The position numbers were made by a program, and so were the translations under genes. Source: JBGQOJ01 sp052119585 (GTDB taxonomy: Bacteria > Pseudomonadota > Alphaproteobacteria > Rhodobacterales > Rhodobacteraceae). From it: a stretch of DNA of 64,000 bases. Position 1 is the stretch's first letter. Every line of letters begins with the position of its first letter. Location: assembly GCF_052119585.1 (NCBI RefSeq), contig NZ_JBGQOJ010000001.1, positions 310,001-374,000 on the forward strand, in the 5' to 3' direction. The notes beneath the pieces were generated by a model. The model was not told the DNA's origin. It made no database searches and saw only the letters and a program-made list of their open reading frames with translations. Below are positions 9,481-20,484 of this stretch, piece after piece.

Positions 9481-10557
9481 TTACGCGCCGTACAGATTCT
9501 TGTCGTGTTTCTCGACGATCTTTTGAAACCGCCGGGCAAAGCGTTCGTCGGCCTTTGCCTTTTCCTCCAGAACCTTCCGCGCAAAGACCATGTGATCCTC
9601 GTGCTGCTCCAGCATCTCGGCCATGCGCGCATTGGTGGCAGACCCGATCGCGGCCATCGCCGACTGCGCCTCCTGGTCGGTCTTCACGCCGATCTCGTTG
9701 ATCCGGTGCGCCACATCCTGTTGCTGCGCCGTCTTCAGCGATTTCGACAGCGCGTCATACAGCACGACCCGCTGCTTTGTGTCGGTCTGCAATTTGTTGA
9801 TCAGCACCATCTGCGTCGCCGCCTGATTCTGAAGCGAGTCGATCCAGGTCTTTCCCTTCTCGATGTACCGTTCAAGCGTCTGGCTTTTCGCAAGCTGGAC
9901 CTGCTCGTTCTGCACCATCTCGTTGTAACGGGTGTTCAGTTCGGCCAGTTGCGTTTCCAGTTTGGTTCGCGCGGCGGCATCCTGTTCGACACCGATCCTG
10001 TTTTCCAACTCGATGATCTTCGGGTCCAGCGCCATAATCCCGGTGCGCAGCCCTTCCAGATCGCCCACCGTGATCTCGCGTTCGTCCAGCGTGCCGACTA
10101 GGTTCGCCTCGACCTTGACCTTCTGGTCGTTCAGCATGGCAAGCTGGCCCTCCAGCAGTTTCACAATCACATCCGACTTGCCGATCAGGTCCTGCAACTT
10201 GTCATCGACCGACGCGGTGCGCATCCGGTCCTGACGCATCGCGTCCGACTTGGCCTTGGAAAAGAACCCGATCAGGCTTTCCATGCCGGTCTTGTTGCGC
10301 ATCTCGTTGAACTCTTGGCTGAAACCGGATGTCACATCATCCAGTCCCATGATCAGTTCCGCGATATTGGCGTTCATCGCCTCGGTGTGGGCGTGCACAT
10401 CGGCCAGCGTGGCGTTCTCGATATCGACCGAGATATCGCTGCCCGCCGCCATTTTCGCCCGCGCGGCTTCGATCTTGCCGGTCATTTCGGCAATCTTTCC
10501 CTGCGCTTCTGCGACCTGCGCCTGAGATTCTTTGATCTGGGTGTCAAAATTAGACAT
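9481..10557 (-). CDS. Long coiled-coil protein of the AAA+ operon
   Basis: 358 residues, nearly all helical with heptad-like repeats. Coiled-coil is strongest at about 1-40 and 110-250, rich in Gln, Lys, Glu and Ala. No membrane helix. ATG 10557 is preferred over an upstream in-frame codon because AGAGGG stands 5-10 bases before it. It is the first gene of the operon, so its promoter lies in 10558-10686. The pattern is loosely reminiscent of TelA-type toxic-anion proteins but no signature was seen, so function is left open. Confidence 0.78.
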   Translation of the reverse strand: MSNFDTQIKESQAQVAEAQGKIAEMTGKIEAARAKMAAGSDISVDIENATLADVHAHTEAMNANIAELIMGLDDVTSGFSQEFNEMRNKTGMESLIGFFSKAKSDAMRQDRMRTASVDDKLQDLIGKSDVIVKLLEGQLAMLNDQKVKVEANLVGTLDEREITVGDLEGLRTGIMALDPKIIELENRIGVEQDAAARTKLETQLAELNTRYNEMVQNEQVQLAKSQTLERYIEKGKTWIDSLQNQAATQMVLINKLQTDTKQRVVLYDALSKSLKTAQQQDVAHRINEIGVKTDQEAQSAMAAIGSATNARMAEMLEQHEDHMVFARKVLEEKAKADERFARRFQKIVEKHDKNLYGA

Positions 10558-10603
10558 GCGTTTCCCTCTTATACCAAACACTTAGCCAATATATAGGCAA
10601 TGT

Positions 10604-10615
10604 TAATTCGAATTA
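10604..10615. promoter_or_regulatory. 12-bp perfect palindrome between divergent genes
   Basis: TAATTCGAATTA lies in the 129-bp gap between the divergent AAA+ operon and the M20 peptidase gene. The position suits an operator, but no known regulator matches. Confidence 0.3.
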
Positions 10616-10686
10616 CATCTGTCCGCATTCCGATTTTTCAAATTTCGCGGATGGACGCAACCCGTTGCTCTGATTACGGTCATTAT

Positions 10687-11979
10687 ATGACGAGGGTGAC
10701 AGAAAAACAGCTATTGGATGAAATCGATGCGCGGCGGGATGACCTGATCGCCCTGACGCAGGATTTGATCCGCATTCCAACGCTTAATCCCCCCGGTCGG
10801 AACTATCGCGAAATATGCGAATTTCTGGCCGAACGGCTTGGCGCGTCGGGCTTCACCATCGAACTGATCCGCGCGACAGGGGCGATCGCGGACAGCGCGA
10901 AATACCCCCGCTGGAATATCGTCGCCCGCCACAATGGCGCCAGAACCGGTGAATGCGTGCATTTCAACAGCCACCACGATGTCGTCGAGGTCGGCCATGG
11001 CTGGACCCGCGATCCCTTTGGCGCAGAGCTGGACAATGGCAGGATCTACGGCCGTGGCGCCTGCGACATGAAGGGCGGTCTGGCCACATCCATCATCGCG
11101 GCAGAGGCCTTTATCGCCACGCACCCCGACTATCACGGCGCAATCGAGATCAGCGCCACGGCGGACGAGGAATCCGGCGGGTATGGCGGCGTCGCCTATC
11201 TGGCCGAACAGGGGTATTTCGATCCCGCCCGCGTGCAGCACGTCATCATCCCCGAACCGCTGAACAAGGACCGCATCTGCCTTGGCCATCGCGGGGTCTG
11301 GTGGGCCGAAATCGAAACGCAGGGCCGCATCGCACATGGCTCTATGCCGTTTCTGGGGGATTGCGCCGTGCGACACATGGGGGCGGTGATCGACCAGATG
11401 GAACAGTATCTGTTCCCGCTGCTGGCCGGCAAACACACCGCGATGCCTGTCGTGCCGGACGGCGCGAAACAATCCACCCTGAACATCAATTCGATCCACG
11501 GGGGCGCGGTGGAACAGGACGCCGACTATACCGGCCTGCCAGTGCCTTGCGTTCCGGATTGCTGCCGCATCGTGATCGACCGCCGTTTTCTGATCGAGGA
11601 AGACATCGCAGAGGTCAAGCGAGAGGTCACAGCCATGCTGGACCAGATCAAGGCCCAACGCCCGAATTTCAAATACGAAATCCGCGACCTGTTCGAGGTC
11701 CAGCCGACAATGACCGACAGAAACGCGCCGGTGGTGCGCACCGTCGCAGAGGCGATCCAAAAGGTGCTGTCCCGCGCGCCCGAATATGTCGTGTCACCCG
11801 GCACCTATGACCAGAAACACATCGACCGCATCGGCAAGCTGAAAAACTGCATCGCCTACGGCCCCGGCATCCTTGACCTTGCGCACCAGCCCGACGAATG
11901 GATCGGTGTGCAGGACATGGTGGACAGCGCCAAGGTCATGGCACTGACACTGGCGGAATTGCTGTTACCAAAGCCCTAG
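10687..11979 (+). CDS. M20-family deacylase (ArgE/DapE/ACY1-like)
   Basis: 430 residues from ATG 10687; an in-frame codon at 10600 would add 29 residues unlike the family. Co-catalytic zinc ligands are visible: HHD in SHHDVV (about 96-98), Asp in GRGACDMKGG (about 127), the base/ligand pair in DEESGG (about 161-162), Glu in IIPEPLN (about 190) and the last His in LAHQPDEW. The enzyme should remove an acyl group from an amino acid or diamino acid. Annotation as acetylornithine deacetylase or succinyl-diaminopimelate desuccinylase is common, but the substrate is undetermined. Its TAG shares the sequence CTAG with the stop of panC on the other strand. Confidence 0.88.
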   Translation: MTRVTEKQLLDEIDARRDDLIALTQDLIRIPTLNPPGRNYREICEFLAERLGASGFTIELIRATGAIADSAKYPRWNIVARHNGARTGECVHFNSHHDVVEVGHGWTRDPFGAELDNGRIYGRGACDMKGGLATSIIAAEAFIATHPDYHGAIEISATADEESGGYGGVAYLAEQGYFDPARVQHVIIPEPLNKDRICLGHRGVWWAEIETQGRIAHGSMPFLGDCAVRHMGAVIDQMEQYLFPLLAGKHTAMPVVPDGAKQSTLNINSIHGGAVEQDADYTGLPVPCVPDCCRIVIDRRFLIEEDIAEVKREVTAMLDQIKAQRPNFKYEIRDLFEVQPTMTDRNAPVVRTVAEAIQKVLSRAPEYVVSPGTYDQKHIDRIGKLKNCIAYGPGILDLAHQPDEWIGVQDMVDSAKVMALTLAELLLPKP

Positions 11980-12827
11980 GCGGGGCGCACGTCCATATTG
12001 TCGATCAGGCGCACGTCGCCCAGCCATGCGGCGGCAAAGATATGCGCGGGCCGGTCGGCATGGTCCATCATCACCAGATCCTGCGCGCCACGCAGTTCCA
12101 GATACTCGACCTCGCGGAACCCCGCCGACAGGATCGCGGTGCGCGCCGCAGCCAGCGCGACGCTGGCGGTCTGGCCGGCGCAAATTCTGGCCGCGGCATC
12201 GCGCATCGCCCGCGGCAAGGCGGGGGCAAGGGCCCGCTCCTCGCCCGTCAGGCGCTGGTTGCGGGACGAAAGCGCAAGCCCGTCCGCCTCGCGCACCGTC
12301 GGGCATCCGACAACTGTGACCGGAACATTCAGATCGGCCACCAGACGGCGCACCACCTGCAACTGTTGCCAGTCCTTTTCCCCGAAATACGCGCTGTCGG
12401 CCAGTGTTTGCAGGAACAGCTTTGTCACCACCGTGGCCACGCCGTCGAAATGACCGGGCCGGTGCGCGCCGCACAACGCGTCACTGATACCCGCGACCGA
12501 AACCGTGCTCGCAAAGCCCTGCGGGTAAACCTCGTCCGGCATCGGCGCAAAGATCAGATCGACGCCAAAGGGTGCCAGCAGCGCCGCATCGGTTTCCTCG
12601 GTGCGGGGGTATTTTTCCAGATCGGCCGGGTTGTTGAACTGCTTGGGGTTCACGAAAATCGTCACGATCACCCGGTCCGCGCCACGCTTGGCCGCCTGCA
12701 CAAGACTCAGATGCCCCTCGTGCAACGCGCCCATGGTCGGCACCACTCCCACGCGCTCGCCCGCCGCTTTCCAGCCGGCCACAACAGCCCGCAGGTCGGC
12801 AACGGTTCTGACGACAAGCGGGCTCAT
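11976..12827 (-). CDS. panC: Pantothenate synthetase
   Basis: 283 residues. It joins pantoate and beta-alanine with ATP to give pantothenate. Signatures are PTMGALHEGH (HIGH-type nucleotide site), GEKDWQQL, and PTVREADGLALSSRN (KMSKS-type loop). Length is normal for the family. It follows panB with a 4-bp ATGA overlap, so the last two steps of vitamin B5 synthesis are made from one message. A panD or ilvE partner is not in the window. Confidence 0.97.
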   Translation of the reverse strand: MSPLVVRTVADLRAVVAGWKAAGERVGVVPTMGALHEGHLSLVQAAKRGADRVIVTIFVNPKQFNNPADLEKYPRTEETDAALLAPFGVDLIFAPMPDEVYPQGFASTVSVAGISDALCGAHRPGHFDGVATVVTKLFLQTLADSAYFGEKDWQQLQVVRRLVADLNVPVTVVGCPTVREADGLALSSRNQRLTGEERALAPALPRAMRDAAARICAGQTASVALAAARTAILSAGFREVEYLELRGAQDLVMMDHADRPAHIFAAAWLGDVRLIDNMDVRPA

Positions 12828-13660
12828 TTCGACGGACTTTTCTTCAGGGTATCGGGGAACACATGCTCTGCCGCCGGAAATACCCGCGCCCGCACATCGG
12901 CCGCATAAGCCGCGATCGCCTCGTCCGCCGTATGGCCCAGTTCGGCATAACGCTTGACGAATTTGGGCCGGAAATCCGTGAACAGACCCAGCATGTCATC
13001 GACCACCAGAATTTGCCCGTCGCACGCGACAGAGGCCCCGATCCCGATCGTCGGGATAGGCAGCGCGCCCGCAATATCGCGGGCCAATCCATCCGGCACC
13101 TTTTCCAGAACAACCGCAAACGCGCCCGCACCCGACACGGCCTGCGCATCGGCGATCACCCGCGCGCGGTCCGCATCGCGCCCCTGCACCTTATATCCGC
13201 CCAGCGTGTTCACCGACTGCGGCGTCAGCCCGATATGGGCCATCACCGGCACACCCCGCGCCGTGAGAAAGGCAATCGTTTCCGCCATATGCTGCCCGCC
13301 TTCCAGCTTGACCGAAGGGGCACCCGTCTCGGCCATCAGCCGCACGGCATTGCGGAACGCCTGCTGTGGGCTTTCCTCGTAGCTGCCGAACGGCATGTCG
13401 ATCACGCACATCGCGCTGGTGTTTCCGCGCATCACCGCCTGCCCGTGCAGGATCATCATCTCCATCGTGACGCCCAGCGTCGAGGGCAACCCGTGCAGCA
13501 CCATCCCCAGACTATCGCCCACCAGAACAACATCACAATGCGGGTCCACCAGACGCGACACCGGTGTCGTATAGGCGGTCAGACACACCAGCGGCACGCC
13601 GCCCTTTCGCGCCAGAATATCGGTCGGCAGGGTCGGGCGGACGGGGGGGGGTGCGCTCAT
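12824..13660 (-). CDS. panB: 3-methyl-2-oxobutanoate hydroxymethyltransferase
   Basis: 278 residues, a TIM-barrel enzyme that transfers a hydroxymethyl group from methylene-tetrahydrofolate to ketoisovalerate. Signatures are VSRLVDPHCDVVLVGDSLGM with metal-binding Asp residues, then SVKLEGG and GIGAS. It is the first gene of the panBC operon. The start ATG 13660 precedes a short polyproline N-terminus (MSAPPPVRPTLP), common in this group. The 172-bp gap to the next gene should hold divergent promoters. Confidence 0.96.
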   Translation of the reverse strand: MSAPPPVRPTLPTDILARKGGVPLVCLTAYTTPVSRLVDPHCDVVLVGDSLGMVLHGLPSTLGVTMEMMILHGQAVMRGNTSAMCVIDMPFGSYEESPQQAFRNAVRLMAETGAPSVKLEGGQHMAETIAFLTARGVPVMAHIGLTPQSVNTLGGYKVQGRDADRARVIADAQAVSGAGAFAVVLEKVPDGLARDIAGALPIPTIGIGASVACDGQILVVDDMLGLFTDFRPKFVKRYAELGHTADEAIAAYAADVRARVFPAAEHVFPDTLKKSPSK

Positions 13661-13832
13661 CAGTCGGGGCCTCGCATGGAAATTACAGGTGGCCGCCTTA
13701 TATTAACCCCGCCCCTGTCGCACCAGTCTTTCCTTGATCGCGGCGGCCTGCCCGCCACCGGAACGCTTGATTGACACGCGTCGGCAGTGAATACTCGCGC
13801 CAAGGCCCCTCTTGACATAAGGACCAACGCCC

Positions 13833-15305
13833 ATGCTGTCCCACCTCAAACTTACCCTGGCCGCCCTTGCCCTGTCTGCGGGCACCGCCATGGCCGCGCA
13901 GGATACAATCACCATCGGCATGGTGCTGGAACCGCCGAACCTTGACCCCACAGGGGGCGCCGCCGCCGCAATCGACGAGGTGGTCTATGCCAATATATTC
14001 GAGGGCCTGACCCGCTTTGGCGCCGACGGCGCCGTCAAACCCGCACTGGCAAAAACATGGGAGGTCTCTACAGACGGCCTTGTCTATACCTTCCACCTGC
14101 AATCCGGCGTCACGTTCCACGACGGCAGCGCGATGGACGCCGAGGATGTCAAATTCAGCCTTGACCGCGCCCGCGCCGAGGACAGCACAAATGCGCAAAA
14201 GGCGCTGTTCAAAGACATCGCAGAGGTCGCGATCATTGACCCTCTGACCGTCACTGTCACGCTGTCCGCACCCAACGGCAGCTTTCCGTTCAACATGGCA
14301 TGGGGCGACGCGGTGATCGTGGCACCCGAATCCGTGGCCACGGACGCTACAGACCCGATCGGCACCGGCCCGTTCAAATTCACCCGCTGGGTGCAGGGCG
14401 ACCGCGTGGAAATGGAAAGCTATCCCGCCTATTGGGGGCCAAAGCCCGCGCTGACCAAGGCAACGTTCAAGTTCATTTCCGACCCCAACGCCGCCTTCGC
14501 CGCGATGATGGCAGGCGACGTCGATGCCTTCCCGAACTACCCCGCGCCAGAGACGCTGGACCTGTTCCGCACTGACCCGCGCTTTGCGGTCAGCGTCGGC
14601 TCGACCGAGGGCGAGACGATCCTTGCGATGAACAACAAACAACCGCCTCTGGACAACGTGAAGGTCCGCCAGGCGATCAGCCACGCCATCAACCGGTCCG
14701 ACATCATCGACGGCGCCATGTTCGGCAACGGCACCCCCATCGGCACCCACTTTGCGCCGCATAATCCCGACTATGTCGATCTGACCGCGCAATCCGCCTA
14801 TGACCCCGAACTGTCGATCAAGCTGTTGGCGGAGGCGGGCGTGTCCGGCCTGAAACTGCGCCTTTCCCTGCCCCCGCCCACCTACGCGCGGCGCGGAGGA
14901 GAGATCATCGCCAGCCAGTTGCGCGACGTCGGGATCGAAACAGAGATCAGCAATCTGGAATGGGCCCAGTGGCTGGAACAGGTGTTCAAGGGCAAGGATT
15001 TCGACCTGACAATCGTCAGCCATACCGAACCGATGGACATCAACATCTACGCGCGGCCCGACTACTACTTTCAATACGGAAAACCGGAATTCGTGGCACT
15101 GATGGACCAGCTGACCCTGACCAGCGATCCGGCGGCGCGGTCCGAATTGCTGAAAGGCGCGCAACAGATGATCGCTGACGATTACGTCAACGCCTATTTG
15201 TTCCAGCTCGCCTATACCAGCGTCCGCAACGCCAAAATCAAAGGCATGTGGGAAAACGCGCCGACACAGGCCAACGACCTGACCGGCGTCAGCTGGGCGG
15301 ACTAG
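13833..15305 (+). CDS. ABC transporter substrate-binding protein, family 5 (peptide/opine/nickel type)
   Basis: 490 residues with a Sec signal peptide (about 1-22, ending AMAA). The mature part has the SBP_bac_5 layout: TDGLVYTFHLQSGVTFHDGS, then VRQAISHAINR in the centre. The periplasmic protein would deliver a peptide or similar cationic compound to a DppBC-type permease. The matching permease and ATPase genes start at 17157 on the same strand, separated by a small stress gene and an opposite-strand creatinase gene. AAGGA lies 8 bases before ATG 13833. Confidence 0.9.
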   Translation: MLSHLKLTLAALALSAGTAMAAQDTITIGMVLEPPNLDPTGGAAAAIDEVVYANIFEGLTRFGADGAVKPALAKTWEVSTDGLVYTFHLQSGVTFHDGSAMDAEDVKFSLDRARAEDSTNAQKALFKDIAEVAIIDPLTVTVTLSAPNGSFPFNMAWGDAVIVAPESVATDATDPIGTGPFKFTRWVQGDRVEMESYPAYWGPKPALTKATFKFISDPNAAFAAMMAGDVDAFPNYPAPETLDLFRTDPRFAVSVGSTEGETILAMNNKQPPLDNVKVRQAISHAINRSDIIDGAMFGNGTPIGTHFAPHNPDYVDLTAQSAYDPELSIKLLAEAGVSGLKLRLSLPPPTYARRGGEIIASQLRDVGIETEISNLEWAQWLEQVFKGKDFDLTIVSHTEPMDINIYARPDYYFQYGKPEFVALMDQLTLTSDPAARSELLKGAQQMIADDYVNAYLFQLAYTSVRNAKIKGMWENAPTQANDLTGVSWAD

Positions 15306-15401
15306 GGCGCGGTCGGCAATTGACCCCTCGCAGAATTGTTGCATCTTTTTGGTCAAGCATCGGCTACACTGTTAAGGTGCAACAATAAAACGGGGTCAAT
15401 C

Positions 15402-15656
15402 ATGGGTCTATCGGCACTTATCGTCACTCTGATCATCGGGGGCATCGCCGGCTGGTTGGCGGGTCTGATCGTCAAGGGCTTCGGCTTTGGCCTTTTGGGG
15501 AATATCATCGTGGGGATCGTTGGCGCATTTGTCGCCAGCTTTCTGTTCCCGCGCATCGGCCTCAACATCGCAAGCGGCATGATCGGCGCGATCATTCACG
15601 CCACTATCGGCGCGGTTATTCTGCTGTTCCTGATCAAGGTCATCAAACGGGCTTAG
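15402..15656 (+). CDS. GlsB/YeaQ/YmgE-family membrane protein
   Basis: 84 residues with three hydrophobic segments full of glycine (GGIAGWLAGLIVKG...GNIIVGIVGAF), the transglycosylase-associated (YeaQ/YmgE) pattern. Inner-membrane protein usually linked to stress. ATG 15402 is chosen because the upstream in-frame extension to 15336 is not hydrophobic and is unlike the family. It appears inserted between the binding-protein gene and the rest of the transporter. Confidence 0.88.
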   Translation: MGLSALIVTLIIGGIAGWLAGLIVKGFGFGLLGNIIVGIVGAFVASFLFPRIGLNIASGMIGAIIHATIGAVILLFLIKVIKRA

Positions 15657-15670
15657 GCCCGACCTGTCTT

Positions 15671-15691
15671 ACTTTGTTCCTTAAATACTCC
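15671..15691 (-). repeat. Intergenic motif copy B
   Basis: On the plus strand ACTTTGTTCCTTAAATACTC (15671-15690), identical over 20 bp to copy C at 27016-27035. It lies between the convergent GlsB and creatinase gene ends. Confidence 0.65.
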
Positions 15692-15733
15692 TGCCGGAGG
15701 CGGCCACTTGCGCCACCGGCAGGGATCGCTTGG

Positions 15734-16948
15734 CTAGCCAACCACGTTGAACTCAGGCCCGTAAGGATATTTAGTAATGTCCTCGGCGCCGTCCTCTGTC
15801 ACAATCAGAATATCGTGCTCGCGGTAACCGCCCGCACCGGGCTGTCCGGCAGGAATCGTCAGCATCGGCTCCATCGAGATCACCATGCCGGGTTCCAGCA
15901 CGGTGTCGATGTCCTCGCGCAGTTCCAGACCGGCCTCGCGACCGTAGTAATGCGACAGCACCCCGAACGAATGGCCATAGCCAAAGCTGCGATATTGCAG
16001 CAACTGCCGCTCCTCAAAGAACGCGTTCACACCGGCGGTGATTTCGGCACAGCTGACGCCGGGCTTGATCAGGGACATCCCCAGTTCGTGCGCGCCGATG
16101 TTCGCCTGCCAGATCGCAAGCGAGGCAGGATCAACGGTTTCCACAAACATCGTGCGTTCCAGCGCGGTGTAATACCCCGAGATCATCGGAAAGGTGTTCA
16201 GCGACGCGATATCGCCCCGCTCCAGCATCCGCCCCGTCACAGGGTTATGCGCGCCGTCGGTGTTCAGGCCCGACTGGAACCAGACCCAGGTGTCGCGATA
16301 TTCGGCATCGGGAAAGGCGCGGGCAATCTCGGCCTCCATCGCGTCGCGCCCCGCCATCGCCACGTCGATCTCGCGCACACCGGCCCGGACCGCATCACGG
16401 ATCGCAAAGCCCCCCACGTCCGCCACCCGCGCGCCTTCGCGGATCAACGCGATCTCGGCGGGTGATTTACGCATCCGCTGGCGCATCGTGGCAGGGGCCA
16501 GATCAACCACCCGCGACGGCTGCAAGACCGCCATCAGCTTTTGGCTGTGCGCCAGCGTCAGGTGATCCTCTTCGATCCCCAGAACGCGGCCCGCACCGGT
16601 CACCGACAGGATTGCCCGCCAGTAATTATCGCGCTTCCAGTCGGTATAGGTGATGTTGTCGCCATGACAGCGCCGCCAGGGCTGGCCCGCGTCGATGCCT
16701 GCGGAAATCGTCACGCTTTCGGTGGGGGTGACGACCAGCGCATAGGGCCGCCCGAACGCGCAATACAAAAAACCCGAATAATAGGCGATGTTGTGCATCG
16801 AGGTGAACACTGCCGCCTCGACACCCTGCGCCGCCATAATTTTGCGCAAGCCTGCAAGGCGCGCATCGAATTCCGCGCCGCTGAATTGCAGCGGGGCCTT
16901 GTCGCCGTTGTGCAGGCGGTAGAATTCAGGTCTGTTCGAATGGTCCAT
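15734..16948 (-). CDS. Creatinase (creatine amidinohydrolase)
   Basis: 404 residues, the same length as Pseudomonas putida creatinase, with a pita-bread (M24) fold. It hydrolyses creatine to sarcosine and urea. Recalled signature stretches of the Pseudomonas enzyme are all present: FGRPYALVVT (about 65-74), QPWRR, WFQSG.NTDGAHNPVT with the catalytic His (about 234), FGYGHSFG, SHYYGREAGLELREDIDTV (in part) and GYREHDIL. These distinguish it from ordinary Xaa-Pro peptidases and from ectoine hydrolase. It is transcribed away from the dipeptide-type transporter operon, which suggests shared control. No sarcosine oxidase or urease gene is in the window. Confidence 0.88.
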   Translation of the reverse strand: MDHSNRPEFYRLHNGDKAPLQFSGAEFDARLAGLRKIMAAQGVEAAVFTSMHNIAYYSGFLYCAFGRPYALVVTPTESVTISAGIDAGQPWRRCHGDNITYTDWKRDNYWRAILSVTGAGRVLGIEEDHLTLAHSQKLMAVLQPSRVVDLAPATMRQRMRKSPAEIALIREGARVADVGGFAIRDAVRAGVREIDVAMAGRDAMEAEIARAFPDAEYRDTWVWFQSGLNTDGAHNPVTGRMLERGDIASLNTFPMISGYYTALERTMFVETVDPASLAIWQANIGAHELGMSLIKPGVSCAEITAGVNAFFEERQLLQYRSFGYGHSFGVLSHYYGREAGLELREDIDTVLEPGMVISMEPMLTIPAGQPGAGGYREHDILIVTEDGAEDITKYPYGPEFNVVG

Positions 16949-17156
16949 AATGGGCCTCCAACTGTCCCCGCGGGGACCGATAAAAGATCCGGGCGTTCAG
17001 GACGTTGGGCCATATCGGCCGAGCGCAGGGGCGGACCCCGTCGGCGACGCCATCGCCAGTGCTCGGTGCCATCCATGCCGCAAGTTCCGGATTCCCGCAA
17101 GTGGGCAAATTGCAAAGCCCCTTGGCCCCCGCGCCAACCATGGCTAACGTCATCTT

Positions 17157-18104
17157 ATGCTTCGCTATGCCCTCACGCGGCTTTTGTCGCTTTCCCTTAG
17201 CCTGATCGCCGCAAGCCTTGTGATCTTTGCGGTGATCGAGGTCATTCCGGGCGATCCCGCCGCCTATATGCTGGGTATGAACGCCAGCCCCGAGTCCGTC
17301 GCGGCACTGCGCGATCAGCTTGGCCTGAACGGGTCGCTGGCCAGCCGCTATCTTGACTGGACCTTTGGCATGGTGGCCGGCGATTTCGGCCAGTCCTATA
17401 CCTACAAGGTCCCGGTCATCGACCTTGTGGCACAGCGCATCTGGGTGTCCCTGCCGCTGGCCTGCATGGCGCTGGTCCTGTCGACGCTGATCGCCTTTCC
17501 CATCGGGATCATCGCGGCCGCGCGGCGCGGCAGGCCCACCGATTATGGCATCATGGGGGCCACGCAACTGGGCATTGCGGTGCCGAATTTCTGGTTCGCC
17601 ATGCTGCTGGTGCTGGTCTTTGCCATCAATCTGCGCTGGTTTTCCGCAGGTGGGTTTGCAGGATGGGACAAGGGGATGCTGGCGGGGATGAAATCGCTGC
17701 TGCTGCCCGCCATCGCGTTGGCCCTGCCGCAGGCCTCGATCCTGGCGCGGGTCATGCGCTCTGCCCTGATCGAGACGCTGGATCAGGACTATATCCGCAC
17801 CGCCCGCGCCAAGGGTCTGACCCGCCGTCAGGCCATCACCCGCCACGCCCTGCGCAACGCGATGATCCCCGTGCTGACGATCATCGGCCTGCAATTCAGT
17901 TTCCTGATCGCAGGCGGCATCATCATAGAGCAGGTGTTCTTTTTGCCCGGCCTCGGGCGCCTGATCTTTCAGGCGATCACCCAGCGCGACCTGATCGTGG
18001 TGGAAAGCGTCGTGATGCTGATGGTCTTTGCGGTGATCCTTGTCACCTTCATTGTCGATCTGGCCTATGCGGCCATTGACCCGCGTCTGCGGCGCCGCGC
18101 ATGA
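17157..18104 (+). CDS. ABC transporter permease, DppB type
   Basis: 315 residues with about six membrane helices and the inner-membrane component EAA-like loop (DYIRTARAKGLTRRQ, about 210-224) that docks onto the ATPase. The N-terminus MLRYALTRLLSL matches DppB/OppB. It is first in an operon of eight overlapping genes, ending 4 bp inside the next permease gene. With the binding protein at 13833 it should form an importer for peptides or peptide-like cations. Confidence 0.93.
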   Translation: MLRYALTRLLSLSLSLIAASLVIFAVIEVIPGDPAAYMLGMNASPESVAALRDQLGLNGSLASRYLDWTFGMVAGDFGQSYTYKVPVIDLVAQRIWVSLPLACMALVLSTLIAFPIGIIAAARRGRPTDYGIMGATQLGIAVPNFWFAMLLVLVFAINLRWFSAGGFAGWDKGMLAGMKSLLLPAIALALPQASILARVMRSALIETLDQDYIRTARAKGLTRRQAITRHALRNAMIPVLTIIGLQFSFLIAGGIIIEQVFFLPGLGRLIFQAITQRDLIVVESVVMLMVFAVILVTFIVDLAYAAIDPRLRRRA

Positions 18105-18918
18105 GGTGGCCGGTGCAACTGATCCTTGGGGCGGGCTTTGCGGGGCTGTTCCTTGTCGCCGCGATGGCCTCGCTGGTCTGGACGCCGCATGACGTGACGG
18201 TCCTTAGCATCGCGGCCAAGCTAAGGCCGGTCGGGGGCGACTATCTGCTGGGCACCGACCATTTCGGGCGCGACGTGCTGTCGATGCTGATGGTCGGCGC
18301 GCGCACCTCGATTGCGGTGGCGATTGTCGCCGTCGGCATCGGCATGGCGCTTGGCGTGCCCCTGGGCCTGACCGCCGCCGCCAACAAGGGCAGCCTGCTG
18401 GACGAGGTCATCATGCGCGGCAACGACCTGATCTTTGCCTTTCCCAGCCTTGTCATCGCCATTCTGATTACCGCCGTTTTCGGCCCCTCGGCGCTGAACG
18501 CGATCATCGCCATCGGCATCTTCAACATCCCCGTTTTCGCCCGCGTCACGCGCGGCGCGGCGCTGTCGCTCTGGACGCTGGACTATGTTCTGGCGGCCCG
18601 CGTTTCGGGCAAGGGAAAACCCCGCATCAGCGTCGAACACATCCTGCCGAACATCGCGAACCTGTTGATTGTTCAGGGCACGATCCAGTTCAGTCTGGGC
18701 ATTCTGGCCGAGGCGGGCCTGAGCTATGTCGGCCTTGGCGTGCAGCCCCCGACCCCCAGTTGGGGCCGTATGCTGGCCGATGCGCAAACCATGATCTACA
18801 CCGATCCGCGCCTTGCCCTGCTGCCCGGTCTTTGCATCGTCATCACCGTTCTGGGGCTGAACCTGATGGGCGACGGCCTGCGCGATCTGCTGGACCCGCG
18901 CCTGCGACGGGGCCGCCA

Positions 18919-18922
<4 letters not shown>
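18101..18922 (+). CDS. ABC transporter permease, DppC type
   Basis: 273 residues, with the DppC signature GTDHFGRDVLSMLMVGARTS (about 47-66) and the EAA-type loop DYVLAARVSGKGKPRI. Five to six membrane helices. Overlaps its neighbours by 4 bp on both sides, so the two permeases and the ATPase are made together. It would form the heterodimeric channel with the DppB-type protein. Confidence 0.93.

Positions 18923-20461
<1,539 letters not shown>

Positions 20462-20484
<23 letters not shown>

Noticed and set aside
9481..10557. TelA toxic-anion resistance protein
   Set aside because: Only the helical composition is similar; no TelA signature segments could be recognised.
15734..16948. Ectoine hydrolase (DoeA) or Xaa-Pro aminopeptidase instead of creatinase
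   Set aside because: Several long signature stretches of Pseudomonas creatinase and the identical length of 404 residues are present; ectoine-pathway partners are absent.
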